This document shows, in pieces, positions 9,879 through 18,339 of a DNA stretch of 64,000 nt. Each line of letters begins with the position of its first letter. The first letter of the stretch is position 1. The notes beneath the pieces were generated by a model, which made no database searches, was not told where the DNA came from, and saw only the letters and a program-made list of their open reading frames with translations. Location: the NCBI GenBank assembly GCA_041688015.1, contig JBDNIY010000001.1:558001-622000 (forward strand), in the 5' to 3' direction. Made by a program: the position numbers and the translations under genes. Source of the DNA: Parvibaculum sp041688015. GTDB taxonomy: Bacteria; Pseudomonadota; Alphaproteobacteria; Parvibaculales; Parvibaculaceae.

Positions 9879-11014
9879 GTACCTTTAGCTTTGAACTCAA
9901 AGCCACCGATGGCATGGCGCGTACCGGCGCTGTCCACACCCCGCGCGGCGATATTCGCACGCCTGCCTTCATGCCCGTGGGCACAGCTGCAACGGTCAAG
10001 GCGCTCTATATGGATCAGGTGCGCGAGGCAGGTGCCGATGTGATCCTCGGCAATACCTATCACTTGATGTTGCGGCCTGGCGCAGAAGAGATTCACGGCC
10101 TTGGCGGCTTGCATAAATTTGCCAACTGGCCACATCCCATTTTAACCGACAGTGGTGGCTTTCAGGTCATGTCGCTGACGAGCCTGCGCAAGATGACGGA
10201 GGAGGGTGTCACCTTCGCCTCCCACATTGATGGTTCACGCCACATGCTGTCGCCCGAGCGCAGCATCGAAATCCAGTGCCTACTCGGTTCCGACATTCAG
10301 ATGCAGCTTGATGAATGCACCTCTTTTCCTGCGACCCATGAGGAGGCGGAAAAGTCGATGGAACTATCGCTGCGCTGGGCCAAACGCTCGCGTGCGGCGT
10401 TTGAGACCCAGCCACATCGCACGCAAGGCCAAGCGCTTTTCGGCATCGTGCAAGGCAGCGTCTATCCAGATCTGCGCGCCCGCTCGATCGATGGTCTGAC
10501 GGCTATCGGTTTTGAAGGCTATTCGATCGGCGGGCTAGCGGTCGGCGAAGGCCAAGAGATGATGCTCGCGACGCTCGACACAACGACGCCGATCATGCCG
10601 AAGGACAAGCCGCGCTATCTGATGGGTGTGGGCACACCTGACGATCTCGTTGAAAGTGTTAGGCGTGGCATCGATATGTTCGACTGCGTGATGCCAACCC
10701 GCAATGGGCGCCATGGGCTTGCCTTCACGCGCAGGGGTAAGGTCAATCTGCGCAATGCCCGCCATGCCAAGGACAATCGTCCTCTGGATGAAGCAAGCAC
10801 CTGCCCAGCCGCGCGTGACTATTCGCGGGCTTATCTCCACCACCTCATCAAGTCCGGTGAGATGCTTGGCTCCATGCTCGTAAGCTGGATCAACATCGCT
10901 TATTACCAAGACCTGATGGCAGGCATGAGAGAGGCCATAGCCGAGAGCCGATTCGATGCTTTTGCGGCTCAGTTCAAGGCAGATCAGGCGGCGGGCGATA
11001 TCGCGGCGCTCTAG
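9875..11014 (+). CDS. tgt: Queuine tRNA-ribosyltransferase, zinc site largely lost
   Basis: Tgt exchanges guanine 34 of the GUN-anticodon tRNAs for preQ1. The 379-residue protein keeps both catalytic aspartates: Asp92 in TDSGGFQ and the nucleophile Asp270 in MFDCVMPTRNGRHG. By alignment with Zymomonas mobilis Tgt (constant offset of 10), the zinc ligands Cys318, Cys320, Cys323 and His349 correspond here to Ser308, Cys310, Ala313 and Ile339, so three of four are gone, although the surrounding DYSRAYLHHLI segment is intact. The gene is coupled to queA by a 4-base overlap. Activity is still likely, since the catalytic core is complete. Confidence 0.95.
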   Translation: MSTFSFELKATDGMARTGAVHTPRGDIRTPAFMPVGTAATVKALYMDQVREAGADVILGNTYHLMLRPGAEEIHGLGGLHKFANWPHPILTDSGGFQVMSLTSLRKMTEEGVTFASHIDGSRHMLSPERSIEIQCLLGSDIQMQLDECTSFPATHEEAEKSMELSLRWAKRSRAAFETQPHRTQGQALFGIVQGSVYPDLRARSIDGLTAIGFEGYSIGGLAVGEGQEMMLATLDTTTPIMPKDKPRYLMGVGTPDDLVESVRRGIDMFDCVMPTRNGRHGLAFTRRGKVNLRNARHAKDNRPLDEASTCPAARDYSRAYLHHLIKSGEMLGSMLVSWINIAYYQDLMAGMREAIAESRFDAFAAQFKADQAAGDIAAL

Positions 11015-11104
11015 GCTGCGACGACATGGCACTCTGCTGATCTGGCCGTCATATCCGGTTGACCCGGACCCTTCGCGCCGTTAGGTTCCGGCCATTCTTA
11101 CGGA

Positions 11105-11180
11105 GGGTCTGTAGCTCAGCTGGTAGAGCACTCGACTTTTAATCGAGTTGTCCCGGGTTCGAACCCCGGCGGACCCACCA
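11105..11180 (+). tRNA. tRNA-Lys (anticodon TTT)
   Basis: A complete 76-base cloverleaf: acceptor GGGTCTG with CGGACCC (one G-T pair), D arm AGCTCAGCTGGTAGAGC, anticodon stem CTCGA/TCGAG around CTTTTAA, T arm with GGTTCGAACC, and an encoded CCA end. Confidence 0.97.
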
Positions 11181-11215
11181 TCCCCAAATTCATCACCTCC
11201 GGGCGGCGCATAACA

Positions 11216-11245
11216 CATCGGCGACCCGTTGCCGGATCGCCGATG
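11216..11245. terminator. Inverted repeat between tRNA-Lys and the rnk-like gene
   Basis: CATCGGCGA (11216-11224) pairs perfectly with TCGCCGATG (11237-11245) around a 12-base loop that can pair further. It sits between the tRNA and the 3' end of a convergent gene, where a bidirectional terminator would be expected, though the T tracts on both sides are poor. Confidence 0.45.
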
Positions 11246-11253
11246 GTCGTTAT

Positions 11254-11670
11254 TTAAGCGGCGGCCTGCACGCTTGTCACGGTCAGTGACATCAGATCAC
11301 CACGACGGCTGGACCAAGTCATGGACTGTCCTGCGCGCAAGCCTAGCAGGGCCACGCCGACCGGGGAGGCGATGGAAACGCTTTGTCCATCCGACGAATG
11401 ATCTGCCGGATAAACAAGTTTCAACGTCTCGGTGCGAAGCCCCGGTCCCCAAACGAAATTTACCAACGCATTTATTGTGACAATGCCACGCGGCAGCAAT
11501 TTACGCGGCACAAGACGGGCGCGTGACAATTCGTCGTCGAGGAAATGACCGACCTCGGGCATGGCATCAAGGAGTGCCTCAGCCAGATTGGAAAGGGGCT
11601 CTAATTCCTCTTCCGCAATCAAGATGTCGGGCAATTTCCCGGTCTGCTTTATCTTCTGTACATTAGCCAT
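11254..11670 (-). CDS. Nucleoside diphosphate kinase regulator-like (Rnk / GreA C-terminal domain)
   Basis: A 138-residue protein related to Rnk: an N-terminal helical segment (PLSNLAEALLDAMPEVGHFLDDELSRARL) followed by the FKBP-like GreA/GreB C-terminal domain, with the typical VYPADHSSDGQSVSIASPVGVALLGLRAGQ pattern. Such proteins bind RNA polymerase or its secondary channel and affect transcription. It lacks the long GreA coiled coil. The frame opens further upstream (11778), but that part overlaps the preceding gene; the ATG at 11670 has GGGAG upstream. It starts one base after the stop of another gene with the same domain, so the two form an operon. Confidence 0.85.
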   Translation of the reverse strand: MANVQKIKQTGKLPDILIAEEELEPLSNLAEALLDAMPEVGHFLDDELSRARLVPRKLLPRGIVTINALVNFVWGPGLRTETLKLVYPADHSSDGQSVSIASPVGVALLGLRAGQSMTWSSRRGDLMSLTVTSVQAAA

Positions 11671-11671
11671 A

Positions 11672-12130
11672 TTAAGCTGCTCCCGGTCCATCGTCCGACA
11701 CCAGCGTCGAACGTCGTCGCGCTTCAGCTTCCGGCTGAAACTCGACTGTTTGAAGATAAATTTGCAAAACCCCGCCATCTGCCAAAGGCACCGACACGTC
11801 GCTTCCTGCGCGATAGCCCAGCAATGCCAGGCCGACGGGGGTCAATACGTTGAGAAATTGACCGGTTGGATGCGTCACATTAGGCAGCGTCACCGTTCGG
11901 CGCTCGACCCGTGACTGGCCAATTCGGTAGTGCACAACACTACCAATGGTTGCAACATCAACGGCAATGTCATTGCCGCTTACCAGAATCGCATCGGTAA
12001 GTTTGGCAAGGATTTGTGCCCGCACAGCACCTGTTTCTTCGTAAGCCATGATGTCGAGGCGCGCTGCATCATTCGCGGACAAAGTGATGCCGTGCACAGC
12101 GGTTAATACCGCTTCATTTTGTTTAGACAT
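11672..12130 (-). CDS. Second GreA/Rnk C-terminal domain protein
   Basis: A 152-residue protein whose C-terminal half (IGSVVHYRIGQSRVERRTVT, then THPTGQFLNVLTPVGLALLGYRAG) has the same fold as its downstream neighbour. The N-terminal half (LTAVHGITLSANDAARLDIM) would form the helical part. GGAGC lies 8 bases before the ATG. It is the first gene of the two-gene operon. The pair probably arose by duplication and then diverged strongly, so they may regulate RNA polymerase under different conditions; the specific role is unknown. Confidence 0.8.
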   Translation of the reverse strand: MSKQNEAVLTAVHGITLSANDAARLDIMAYEETGAVRAQILAKLTDAILVSGNDIAVDVATIGSVVHYRIGQSRVERRTVTLPNVTHPTGQFLNVLTPVGLALLGYRAGSDVSVPLADGGVLQIYLQTVEFQPEAEARRRSTLVSDDGPGAA

Positions 12131-12366
12131 AAAAATGCTCCGTCAATGCAGCGGCGTAGGGCCTGCTGATTTACGTGTCAGGATTGAATATGGGTGGGTT
12201 CATGTCCCCGAGCTCCGGCAGCGCATAGGCGTACCGAACCCGGGGCTACAGTCCTGTGAGGAGCGTGCCGGGCGTATCGTCAACGTGATGTGAGTTGAAC
12301 GCGTGCATAATGAAGCCATGGTAGCTTGCTACGGGCGCAAGTCAACCACGGCAAATAGTAGCAAAT

Positions 12367-13014
12367 TCAGGCGTCATCCCGTACTTCGTCAAAACGATCA
12401 GTCTTTGGGTCATAAATCGACAGTACCCCTGTCGCAATCCCGTAAAACCAACCATGTAATCGCAGCCGTCCGTCGGCTTCGCGCTCGCGTACAAACGGAA
12501 ATGTCCGCAACTGTTCGAGCGAGGCGACGACAGCGCGCATTTCCATCATGCGGACAAGCTCGGCGGGTTTCAGATGCCCATGAGTCCGGCGCACCTCCTC
12601 CGCGACGTTCTGAGCCAATGACATCCAATTCGAGACGAATTCACCCTCTGGTGCGATACCTTCACCGTTTTCATAAAGGGCCTTGATGCCGCCGCAGCGC
12701 GCATGTCCCATCACGACGATATCGTGAATGTCGAGACCTTCAATGCCAAACTCGATGGCGGCACTGGTGCCATGAAGATGCTCATCGGGTTGGTAGGGCG
12801 GGATAAGGTTGGCGACATTGCGCACAACAAAAAGCTCGCCCGGATCAGCGGAAAAAATCATCGCCGGATCTGCGCGACTATCGCAACACGCGATGATCAG
12901 CGCTTTAGGCTTTTGGTCAACTTTGCCGAGCTCGCTATAGCGCTCAACGTTTTGGCGGTAGGTTCCAGATCGAAAGGTCTTGTAGCCTTCAATCAGACTA
13001 TTAATCGCATCCAT
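12367..13014 (-). CDS. Beta-class carbonic anhydrase
   Basis: Interconverts CO2 and bicarbonate with a zinc ion. The 215-residue protein has C43-x-D45-x-R47 (CCDSR), and HxxC at His104/Cys107 (MGHARCGG), the zinc ligands and catalytic dyad of the beta class. The frame is open upstream to 13095, overlapping the next gene, but the usual N-terminus (MDAINSLIEGYKTFRSG) places the start at 13014. It lies 16 bp downstream of an alpha/beta hydrolase gene on the same strand. Confidence 0.93.
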   Translation of the reverse strand: MDAINSLIEGYKTFRSGTYRQNVERYSELGKVDQKPKALIIACCDSRADPAMIFSADPGELFVVRNVANLIPPYQPDEHLHGTSAAIEFGIEGLDIHDIVVMGHARCGGIKALYENGEGIAPEGEFVSNWMSLAQNVAEEVRRTHGHLKPAELVRMMEMRAVVASLEQLRTFPFVREREADGRLRLHGWFYGIATGVLSIYDPKTDRFDEVRDDA

Positions 13015-13030
13015 GGGGTCCAGATGTATT

Positions 13031-13894
13031 TTAGGCCGCACGCGGCGTGAGATGAGATGGGTAGAACCACCGCGAAGCGAGTCGTACCGGCCCAACCGCG
13101 TAGTTCAACGAGTCGAAAGGTACCCAATTTTCCCTATCTTCCGCAAGTCGATCTGCAATTGCGAGCAAAACCAACGGATTGACCCCCATGCCACAATGGG
13201 AACAAACAATCTCAATGTTCTCACGCGGCGCGTCATCCTGGTTGAGCAGATAACGCTGCGGAATGCGTGTCGTGGAGATCGGTGCGACGCCATCATAGGG
13301 GCTACAAACCGATACCAGTGGCACGCCGGCAGGCGGCTCCGACATATCGATACCCAACGCTTCCACATCGGCCAGCAGGTCGGCCACAGCACGCCCAGTA
13401 TAAAGCGTCATGACGCGGGCAACCATCGCATTGACGTCCTTGGTGCCCTCGCCAAAATGCGCGGGGCTTCCCAGCGTGATCACACGATCAACAAGGTCTG
13501 GGTAGCGACGCGCTAATTCACGCGCAAAAATGCCGCCAAGGCTTTGCCCGATCAGCGCCACCTTCCGTTCGTGCTTCTCAGCCATCTTCTTCACGTTCGT
13601 GGCCAGCAAAGCCGAAATGGATTCCATATGTTCCATGTCGCGGACACCACGATTGGCACCAAGGCCCCATGAGTTTGCGATATACCCATTGGCATTCAAA
13701 AATGAATTGAGGGGCTGAAGCGTTATTTCAGGGCCAGTGAAACCGGGCAGGGTCATCACAGGTGTTTTCCCGTCACCCTTGCGGGCCATCCGGCGCAAAT
13801 AGGGCGCGCTGACCATTTTGGCCGTCATCTCCGCCCCTGCCCAGATCACGTCACCCTGAAGGCGTAGCAGATCAATTCCGGTCTCAAACTGCAT
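13031..13894 (-). CDS. Alpha/beta hydrolase
   Basis: A 287-residue alpha/beta-hydrolase with a lipase-like nucleophile elbow GQSLGG, a DGVAP segment likely holding the acid residue, and SHCGMGVNP with the probable catalytic histidine. The order resembles triacylglycerol-lipase or PGAP1-type folds rather than haloalkane dehalogenases. The substrate is unknown. The start chosen is the ATG at 13894 (MQFETGIDLL); a longer frame to 13969 adds a Pro-rich tail without a ribosome binding site. It precedes the carbonic anhydrase gene. Confidence 0.82.
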   Translation of the reverse strand: MQFETGIDLLRLQGDVIWAGAEMTAKMVSAPYLRRMARKGDGKTPVMTLPGFTGPEITLQPLNSFLNANGYIANSWGLGANRGVRDMEHMESISALLATNVKKMAEKHERKVALIGQSLGGIFARELARRYPDLVDRVITLGSPAHFGEGTKDVNAMVARVMTLYTGRAVADLLADVEALGIDMSEPPAGVPLVSVCSPYDGVAPISTTRIPQRYLLNQDDAPRENIEIVCSHCGMGVNPLVLLAIADRLAEDRENWVPFDSLNYAVGPVRLASRWFYPSHLTPRAA

Positions 13895-14200
13895 CTTGTT
13901 CTCTATCCCACTGGAAGGTGGGTCCTTTTGCGGGGACGGCGCAGGAACAAGCGACTCGCTCCATCTCACCTCGCTAAATTAAGTCTGCCCCAATTTAAAA
14001 TGGCTCACACCCTCCAAAATACTCAAAAATTATTTTGGCGGCGCAACGGCCGGTACCGCCAGCATTGCGCAAAGGCGAACGTGGGCATTTGGTGCCTGAG
14101 GCAGAATGGGTAAACTAGCGGTCTTCTAATGAAGAAATTGCCTCGAAAATGAACATTGTAGAGACTACTTTTGCTCAATTTTGCGCTATTTTAAGCCATT

Positions 14201-14242
14201 CTACGGGTAAATTGAAAAAGGCTACGGGCAAATTGAGGAAGG
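14201..14242. repeat. Tandem 21-base repeat, two copies
   Basis: CTACGGGTAAATTGAAAAAGG (split here as 14201-14221) is followed directly by a copy differing at three positions (14222-14242). A further CTACGGG occurs near 14346. It may be a pair of regulator binding sites upstream of the cys operon or a remnant of slippage. Confidence 0.75.
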
Positions 14243-14409
14243 CCTGAAACCTGCAGAGACGCAGGGACGCGCTTTTAGGACCATGGGGGAATTATAGCTG
14301 TTACTGCATATCCGCGCCCGCTAGCCGCCCGGCAGAAAATTTTCTCTACGGGTGCGTTCACTTTGGCTCTTGCAATAGTGAGTACTCAGCGATAAATCAC
14401 ATATAAATA

Positions 14410-14439
14410 TTGGGTTTGAAAATTAAACCCAAATTTTTT
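14410..14439 (+). terminator. Rho-independent terminator-like hairpin in the cysD leader
   Basis: TTGGGTTT (14410-14417) pairs perfectly with AAACCCAA (14425-14432) around a 7-base loop and is followed by A and TTTTTT. The T tract marks it as acting on plus-strand transcripts, yet no plus-strand gene lies upstream within 3 kb. It ends 49 bp before the cysD ATG, so it is either a leader attenuator or the end of a small RNA. Confidence 0.6.
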
Positions 14440-14488
14440 ATGTAATATTGCGCAACGGGCTTACAGGCCACGCCGCGGAAAGGCCACC

Positions 14489-15283
14489 ATGGATCGTCTG
14501 GATCAGCTCGAAAGCCAGAGCATTTACATTTTCCGCGAAGCCTTCAACCGCATCGAGAATATCGCCATGTTGTGGTCGCTAGGCAAAGACTCCAACGTCA
14601 TGGTCTGGCTCGCTCGCAAGGCTTTCCTCGGGCACGTTCCATTTCCTGTGATGCATGTGGACACGGAAAAAAAGTTTCCCGAAATGTATGAATTTCGCGA
14701 CCGCTATGCGAGTGAGTGGGGTCTCAATTTCATTCGCGAGCTTTGCCCTCCCATTGAACAGACTGACGACACATTGCCGCCCGCCGCACGCTCTGCCGCT
14801 CGCAAGACAGAAGGCCTGAAGCTCGCCATCAAAAAATATGGGTTCAATGCGCTCTTTGCTGGCATCCGCCGCGACGAGGAAGCAACCCGCGCCAAAGAAC
14901 GCGTTTTTAGCCCGCGCGGCCTTGCAGGTCAGTGGGACTTCAAAGACCAGCCGCCAGAATTTTGGGACCAATACAAAACTGATTTCCCGCCGGGAACACA
15001 TATTCGCGTTCACCCGCTGCTGCACTGGACCGAAATCGACATCTGGCTCTACACCCAGCGCGAGCAGATTCCGACCATCCCGCTTTATTTTTCGAAAAAC
15101 GGTTTGCGCTATCGCTCGCTTGGCGACCAGGACATTACCAATCCGATGAAGAGCATGGCCTCAACTATTCCTGAGATCATTGAAGAACTGCGCACGACAA
15201 AAATTTCCGAACGGTCGGGCCGCGCGATGGATCACGAGTCAGAGGATGCCTTTGAGCGTCTTCGCGCTGACGGTTACCTGTGA
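14489..15283 (+). CDS. cysD: Sulfate adenylyltransferase subunit 2
   Basis: The PP-loop ATP pyrophosphatase-type subunit that, with CysN, forms adenosine 5'-phosphosulfate from ATP and sulfate. The 264-residue protein has the PP-loop-type SLGKDSNVM (about 31-39), FPVMHVDTEKKFPEMYEFRD, GIRRDEEATRAKERVFSPRG, and the C-terminal LRYRSLGDQDITNPMKS. The ATG is preceded by GGAAAGG. The cysNC gene follows 10 bp after its stop. It heads an operon whose leader has a terminator-like hairpin. Confidence 0.96.
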   Translation: MDRLDQLESQSIYIFREAFNRIENIAMLWSLGKDSNVMVWLARKAFLGHVPFPVMHVDTEKKFPEMYEFRDRYASEWGLNFIRELCPPIEQTDDTLPPAARSAARKTEGLKLAIKKYGFNALFAGIRRDEEATRAKERVFSPRGLAGQWDFKDQPPEFWDQYKTDFPPGTHIRVHPLLHWTEIDIWLYTQREQIPTIPLYFSKNGLRYRSLGDQDITNPMKSMASTIPEIIEELRTTKISERSGRAMDHESEDAFERLRADGYL

Positions 15284-15293
15284 GGATTGAATA

Positions 15294-17207
15294 ATGTCTG
15301 AAACCACCGCCATTCTCGCAAATGCCGATCCCGAGGCTGTCGCCAATCTGCGTGATCTGATGCGCATCGTCATCGTCGGTCATGTCGATCACGGCAAATC
15401 AACGCTGGTCGGGCGTTTGTTTCACGACACCGGCTCGCTGCCGGACGGTCGTTTTGAGGCCATTAAAGCGCAATCTGAAAAGCGTGGGGTACCGTTTGAA
15501 TGGGCTTTCCTCATGGACGCGCTTCAAGCCGAACGTGATCAGGGTATCACCATTGATACCAGCCAGATCTGGTTCAAGACGGACGCCCGCGACTACACCA
15601 TTATCGACGCGCCAGGCCATAAGGAATTCCTGAAGAACATGATCACAGGGGCGGCCCAGTCTGATGCTGCCTTGCTGATCATTGACGCCCATGAAGGCGT
15701 GCGCGAACAATCCAAGCGCCACGGCTATTTGTTGCATTTGATGGGCGTGCAGCAGATCGCCGTCGCCGTCAACAAGATGGACCTCGCAGGCTACGACCAA
15801 AAGACGTTTGACGACATCGAACGTGAATACCGGGCCTATCTCACGTCCATCGACGTGACGCCAACATTCGTCATTCCGGTGTCGGCGCGCGAAGGCGACA
15901 ACATCGTCACACCGTCCAAAGCCATGAGCTGGTACAAGGGACCGACCGTGGTAAGGGCGCTCGACAGCTTTGTTAGCAGCCAGCCTACCACTGAGAGCCC
16001 GCTGCGTTTGCCCGTGCAGGACATCTATAAATTCGACCAGCGCCGTATCATCGCAGGCCGCATCGAATCCGGTCGCATTGCAGTGGGCGACGAGCTTATT
16101 TTCTCGCCCTCCAACAAATCAGCGCGTGTTAAATCCATCGAATATTGGTCCACCATTCCCGGCGCCAAAAAACCCACGTCAAGTGAGGCAGGCTATTCGG
16201 TCGGCATTACATTGGACGAACAAATCTTCGTCGAACGGGGCGAAATCGCCAGCCACATCGAAACCGCGCCCGTCGAAACGGATGTCTTCCGCGCACGCAT
16301 CTTCTGGCTCGGTCACGAACCGATGATACTCGGCAAAGCTTATAAGCTGAAGCTTGGCACGCTTGAGGCTCAGGTAACCGTTCAATCGATCGAACGCATC
16401 ATCGACACCTCAGATTTATCGAATGCACATGCCCCTCAGGTCGAACGCAATCAGGTCGCCGAGGTGATCTTGCGCTCGCGGCGTATGTTGGCGCTGGACA
16501 GCTTCATTGACTTCCCGAGCACGGGCCGCTTTGTGCTGGTCGAAAAATATGACATTGCAGGCGGCGGCATTATTTCGATGGATGGCTACGCCGACCAACG
16601 TGATGCCATTACTGCGCGTGGCACCAACATCACGCGCGCAAAGCATACAATCACAGACGAAGCACGCGCCTTCCGCAATGGGCACAAGGGCGGGGTACTT
16701 TGGTTAACCGGCCTTTCTGGCGCTGGCAAATCAACGCTCGCGATGGCGCTTGAAAAACGGCTTTTCGAGAAGGGCTACAACGTCTATGTGCTTGATGGCG
16801 ACAATGTTCGTCACGGACTCAACGCTAACTTGAGTTTTTCGCCGGAAGACCGCGCCGAAAACATCCGCCGCGTCGGCGAAGTCGCTGCCTTATTTGAGCG
16901 CGCAGGTGTGCTGGCGATTACCGCTTTTATCTCGCCCTATCGCTCCGACCGCGACCGTGCAAGAGAAGCCGCGAGCGGTGGTTTCCACGAAATTTTTGTA
17001 AAAGCCGATGTGGAAACATGCGAAAGCCGCGATCCTAAAGGCCTCTATGCCAAGGCACGCACGGGCGAAATCAAGGACTTCACGGGCATTTCAGCCCCTT
17101 ATGAAGCGCCAGAAACCCCACAATTGGTCATCGATACAGCCGCTTCCAATCTAGACGAGTGTCTCGCCGAGCTTGTTAGCTATGTGGAAGCAAAGTTCAG
17201 AGTATAA
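15294..17207 (+). CDS. cysNC: Fused sulfate adenylyltransferase subunit 1 / adenylylsulfate kinase
   Basis: A 637-residue fusion. Residues 1-440 are CysN, an EF-Tu-like GTPase that drives APS synthesis (GHVDHGKST at 29-37, DAPGHKEF, NKMDLAGY). Residues 455-637 are CysC, which phosphorylates APS to PAPS (second P-loop GLSGAGKST from 473, DGDNVRHGLN, ISPYRSDRD, DPKGLYAKARTGEIKDFTG). The same fusion occurs in NodQ and many alphaproteobacterial CysN. The product, PAPS, feeds both sulfite reduction and sulfotransferases; a sulfotransferase-like gene lies at 45221. The galE gene follows after 38 bp. Confidence 0.96.
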   Translation: MSETTAILANADPEAVANLRDLMRIVIVGHVDHGKSTLVGRLFHDTGSLPDGRFEAIKAQSEKRGVPFEWAFLMDALQAERDQGITIDTSQIWFKTDARDYTIIDAPGHKEFLKNMITGAAQSDAALLIIDAHEGVREQSKRHGYLLHLMGVQQIAVAVNKMDLAGYDQKTFDDIEREYRAYLTSIDVTPTFVIPVSAREGDNIVTPSKAMSWYKGPTVVRALDSFVSSQPTTESPLRLPVQDIYKFDQRRIIAGRIESGRIAVGDELIFSPSNKSARVKSIEYWSTIPGAKKPTSSEAGYSVGITLDEQIFVERGEIASHIETAPVETDVFRARIFWLGHEPMILGKAYKLKLGTLEAQVTVQSIERIIDTSDLSNAHAPQVERNQVAEVILRSRRMLALDSFIDFPSTGRFVLVEKYDIAGGGIISMDGYADQRDAITARGTNITRAKHTITDEARAFRNGHKGGVLWLTGLSGAGKSTLAMALEKRLFEKGYNVYVLDGDNVRHGLNANLSFSPEDRAENIRRVGEVAALFERAGVLAITAFISPYRSDRDRAREAASGGFHEIFVKADVETCESRDPKGLYAKARTGEIKDFTGISAPYEAPETPQLVIDTAASNLDECLAELVSYVEAKFRV

Positions 17208-17245
17208 GGGGCACTTACATTTGTAAGCGATTCTGGAGCTTTGAC

Positions 17246-18238
17246 ATGAGCATTCTCGTCACTGGCGGTGCCGGTTACATTGGCAGCCATATGGTGATCG
17301 ACCTATTGAATGCCGGTGAAGACGTTGTCGTCATCGACAATCTCTCAACCGGCTTCGACTGGGCCGTACAAGTGCCCGAAAAACTCCATGTTGGCGACAT
17401 TGCCGATGAGGCACTGGTTGCGCGCATCATTGCCGAGAACAATGTCGAAGCGGTTATCCATTTTGCCGGCTCGGTCATCGTGCCGGAGTCCGTGGCCGAT
17501 CCACTCAAATATTATCTTAACAATACGGCCAAATCGCGTAGCCTCATCGAGACTTGCGTGAAAGGCGGCGTCAAAAATTTTATCTTTTCATCAACCGCCG
17601 CCGTCTATGGCATGCCGGATGTGGAAACGGTCAACGAAGATGTTCCGCTCAATCCGATGTCTCCTTATGGTCGCTCAAAACTCATGACCGAATGGATGTT
17701 GCGCGATGTCGCATCCGCCCATGAGATGACCTATGCTGCGCTTCGCTATTTCAACGTGGCAGGCGGCGACCCCAAAGGTCGCGTCGGTCAATCGACCGCC
17801 AACGCAACGCACCTCATCAAAGTGGCCTGCCAAACCGCACTTGGGTTGCGCGACCATATCAATGTTTATGGAAGCGACTATCCAACCGCCGACGGCACCT
17901 GCATTCGTGACTACATTCACGTCAGTGACCTTGCCGCCGCGCATACAGCCGCGCTCAATTATCTTCGCCAGGATGGCGCAAGCCTTGTCGCCAACTGCGG
18001 CTATGGCCACGGATTCTCGGTAAAGGACGTTTTACAATCCGTCGAACGCGTTGCAGGGCATGGTTTTGACGTGCGCCAAGCCCCACGTCGGCCAGGTGAT
18101 CCGGCCTCCGTCGTTTCCGACCCGACGCGGGCCAAAACGATCCTGAAATGGGCACCGAAATACGACAATCTCGACACGATCGTATCCCATGCTCTCAATT
18201 GGGAGGCGCATTTAAGCAAGCGCAATCAATCACTCTGA
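17246..18238 (+). CDS. galE: UDP-glucose 4-epimerase
   Basis: Extended short-chain dehydrogenase of 330 residues that interconverts UDP-glucose and UDP-galactose. The N-terminal NAD-binding GGAGYIGSH, the SSTAAVYG segment with the catalytic Ser/Thr, and YGRSK (Tyr-x3-Lys) are present, along with the sugar-binding TADGTCIRDYIHV. GGAG precedes the start. Its place between cysNC and glmU suggests that it makes precursors for a surface polysaccharide, possibly a sulfated one. Confidence 0.93.
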   Translation: MSILVTGGAGYIGSHMVIDLLNAGEDVVVIDNLSTGFDWAVQVPEKLHVGDIADEALVARIIAENNVEAVIHFAGSVIVPESVADPLKYYLNNTAKSRSLIETCVKGGVKNFIFSSTAAVYGMPDVETVNEDVPLNPMSPYGRSKLMTEWMLRDVASAHEMTYAALRYFNVAGGDPKGRVGQSTANATHLIKVACQTALGLRDHINVYGSDYPTADGTCIRDYIHVSDLAAAHTAALNYLRQDGASLVANCGYGHGFSVKDVLQSVERVAGHGFDVRQAPRRPGDPASVVSDPTRAKTILKWAPKYDNLDTIVSHALNWEAHLSKRNQSL

Positions 18239-18339
18239 GCGGCGGGCCTTTTTACCACGCAACATAGTGAAATATAAATTCATTTCATCGCACAATATGG
18301 TCTGTGCCATTTTTCGCGATGAAATCTCCAGAAGCAGAC

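Larger units (their letters stand above)
13895..14488. other. Long AT-rich intergenic region upstream of cysD
   Basis: About 590 bp between two divergent genes. It contains a tandem 21-base repeat (14201-14242), a small hairpin (CCTGC with GCAGG near 14250), and a terminator-like hairpin with a T6 tract at 14410-14439. A short frame at 13928-14113 has no ribosome binding site and an unlikely composition. The region most probably holds promoters in both directions and an untranslated cys leader. Confidence 0.6.

Noticed and set aside
13928..14113. Short plus-strand frame in the cysD upstream region, possible leader peptide
   Set aside because: No ribosome binding site, odd composition, and it starts inside the hydrolase N-terminal region; most likely chance.
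13895..14488. A known riboswitch (SAM-II or similar) before cysD
   Set aside because: No recognisable conserved core; only a plain terminator-like hairpin and repeats are present.
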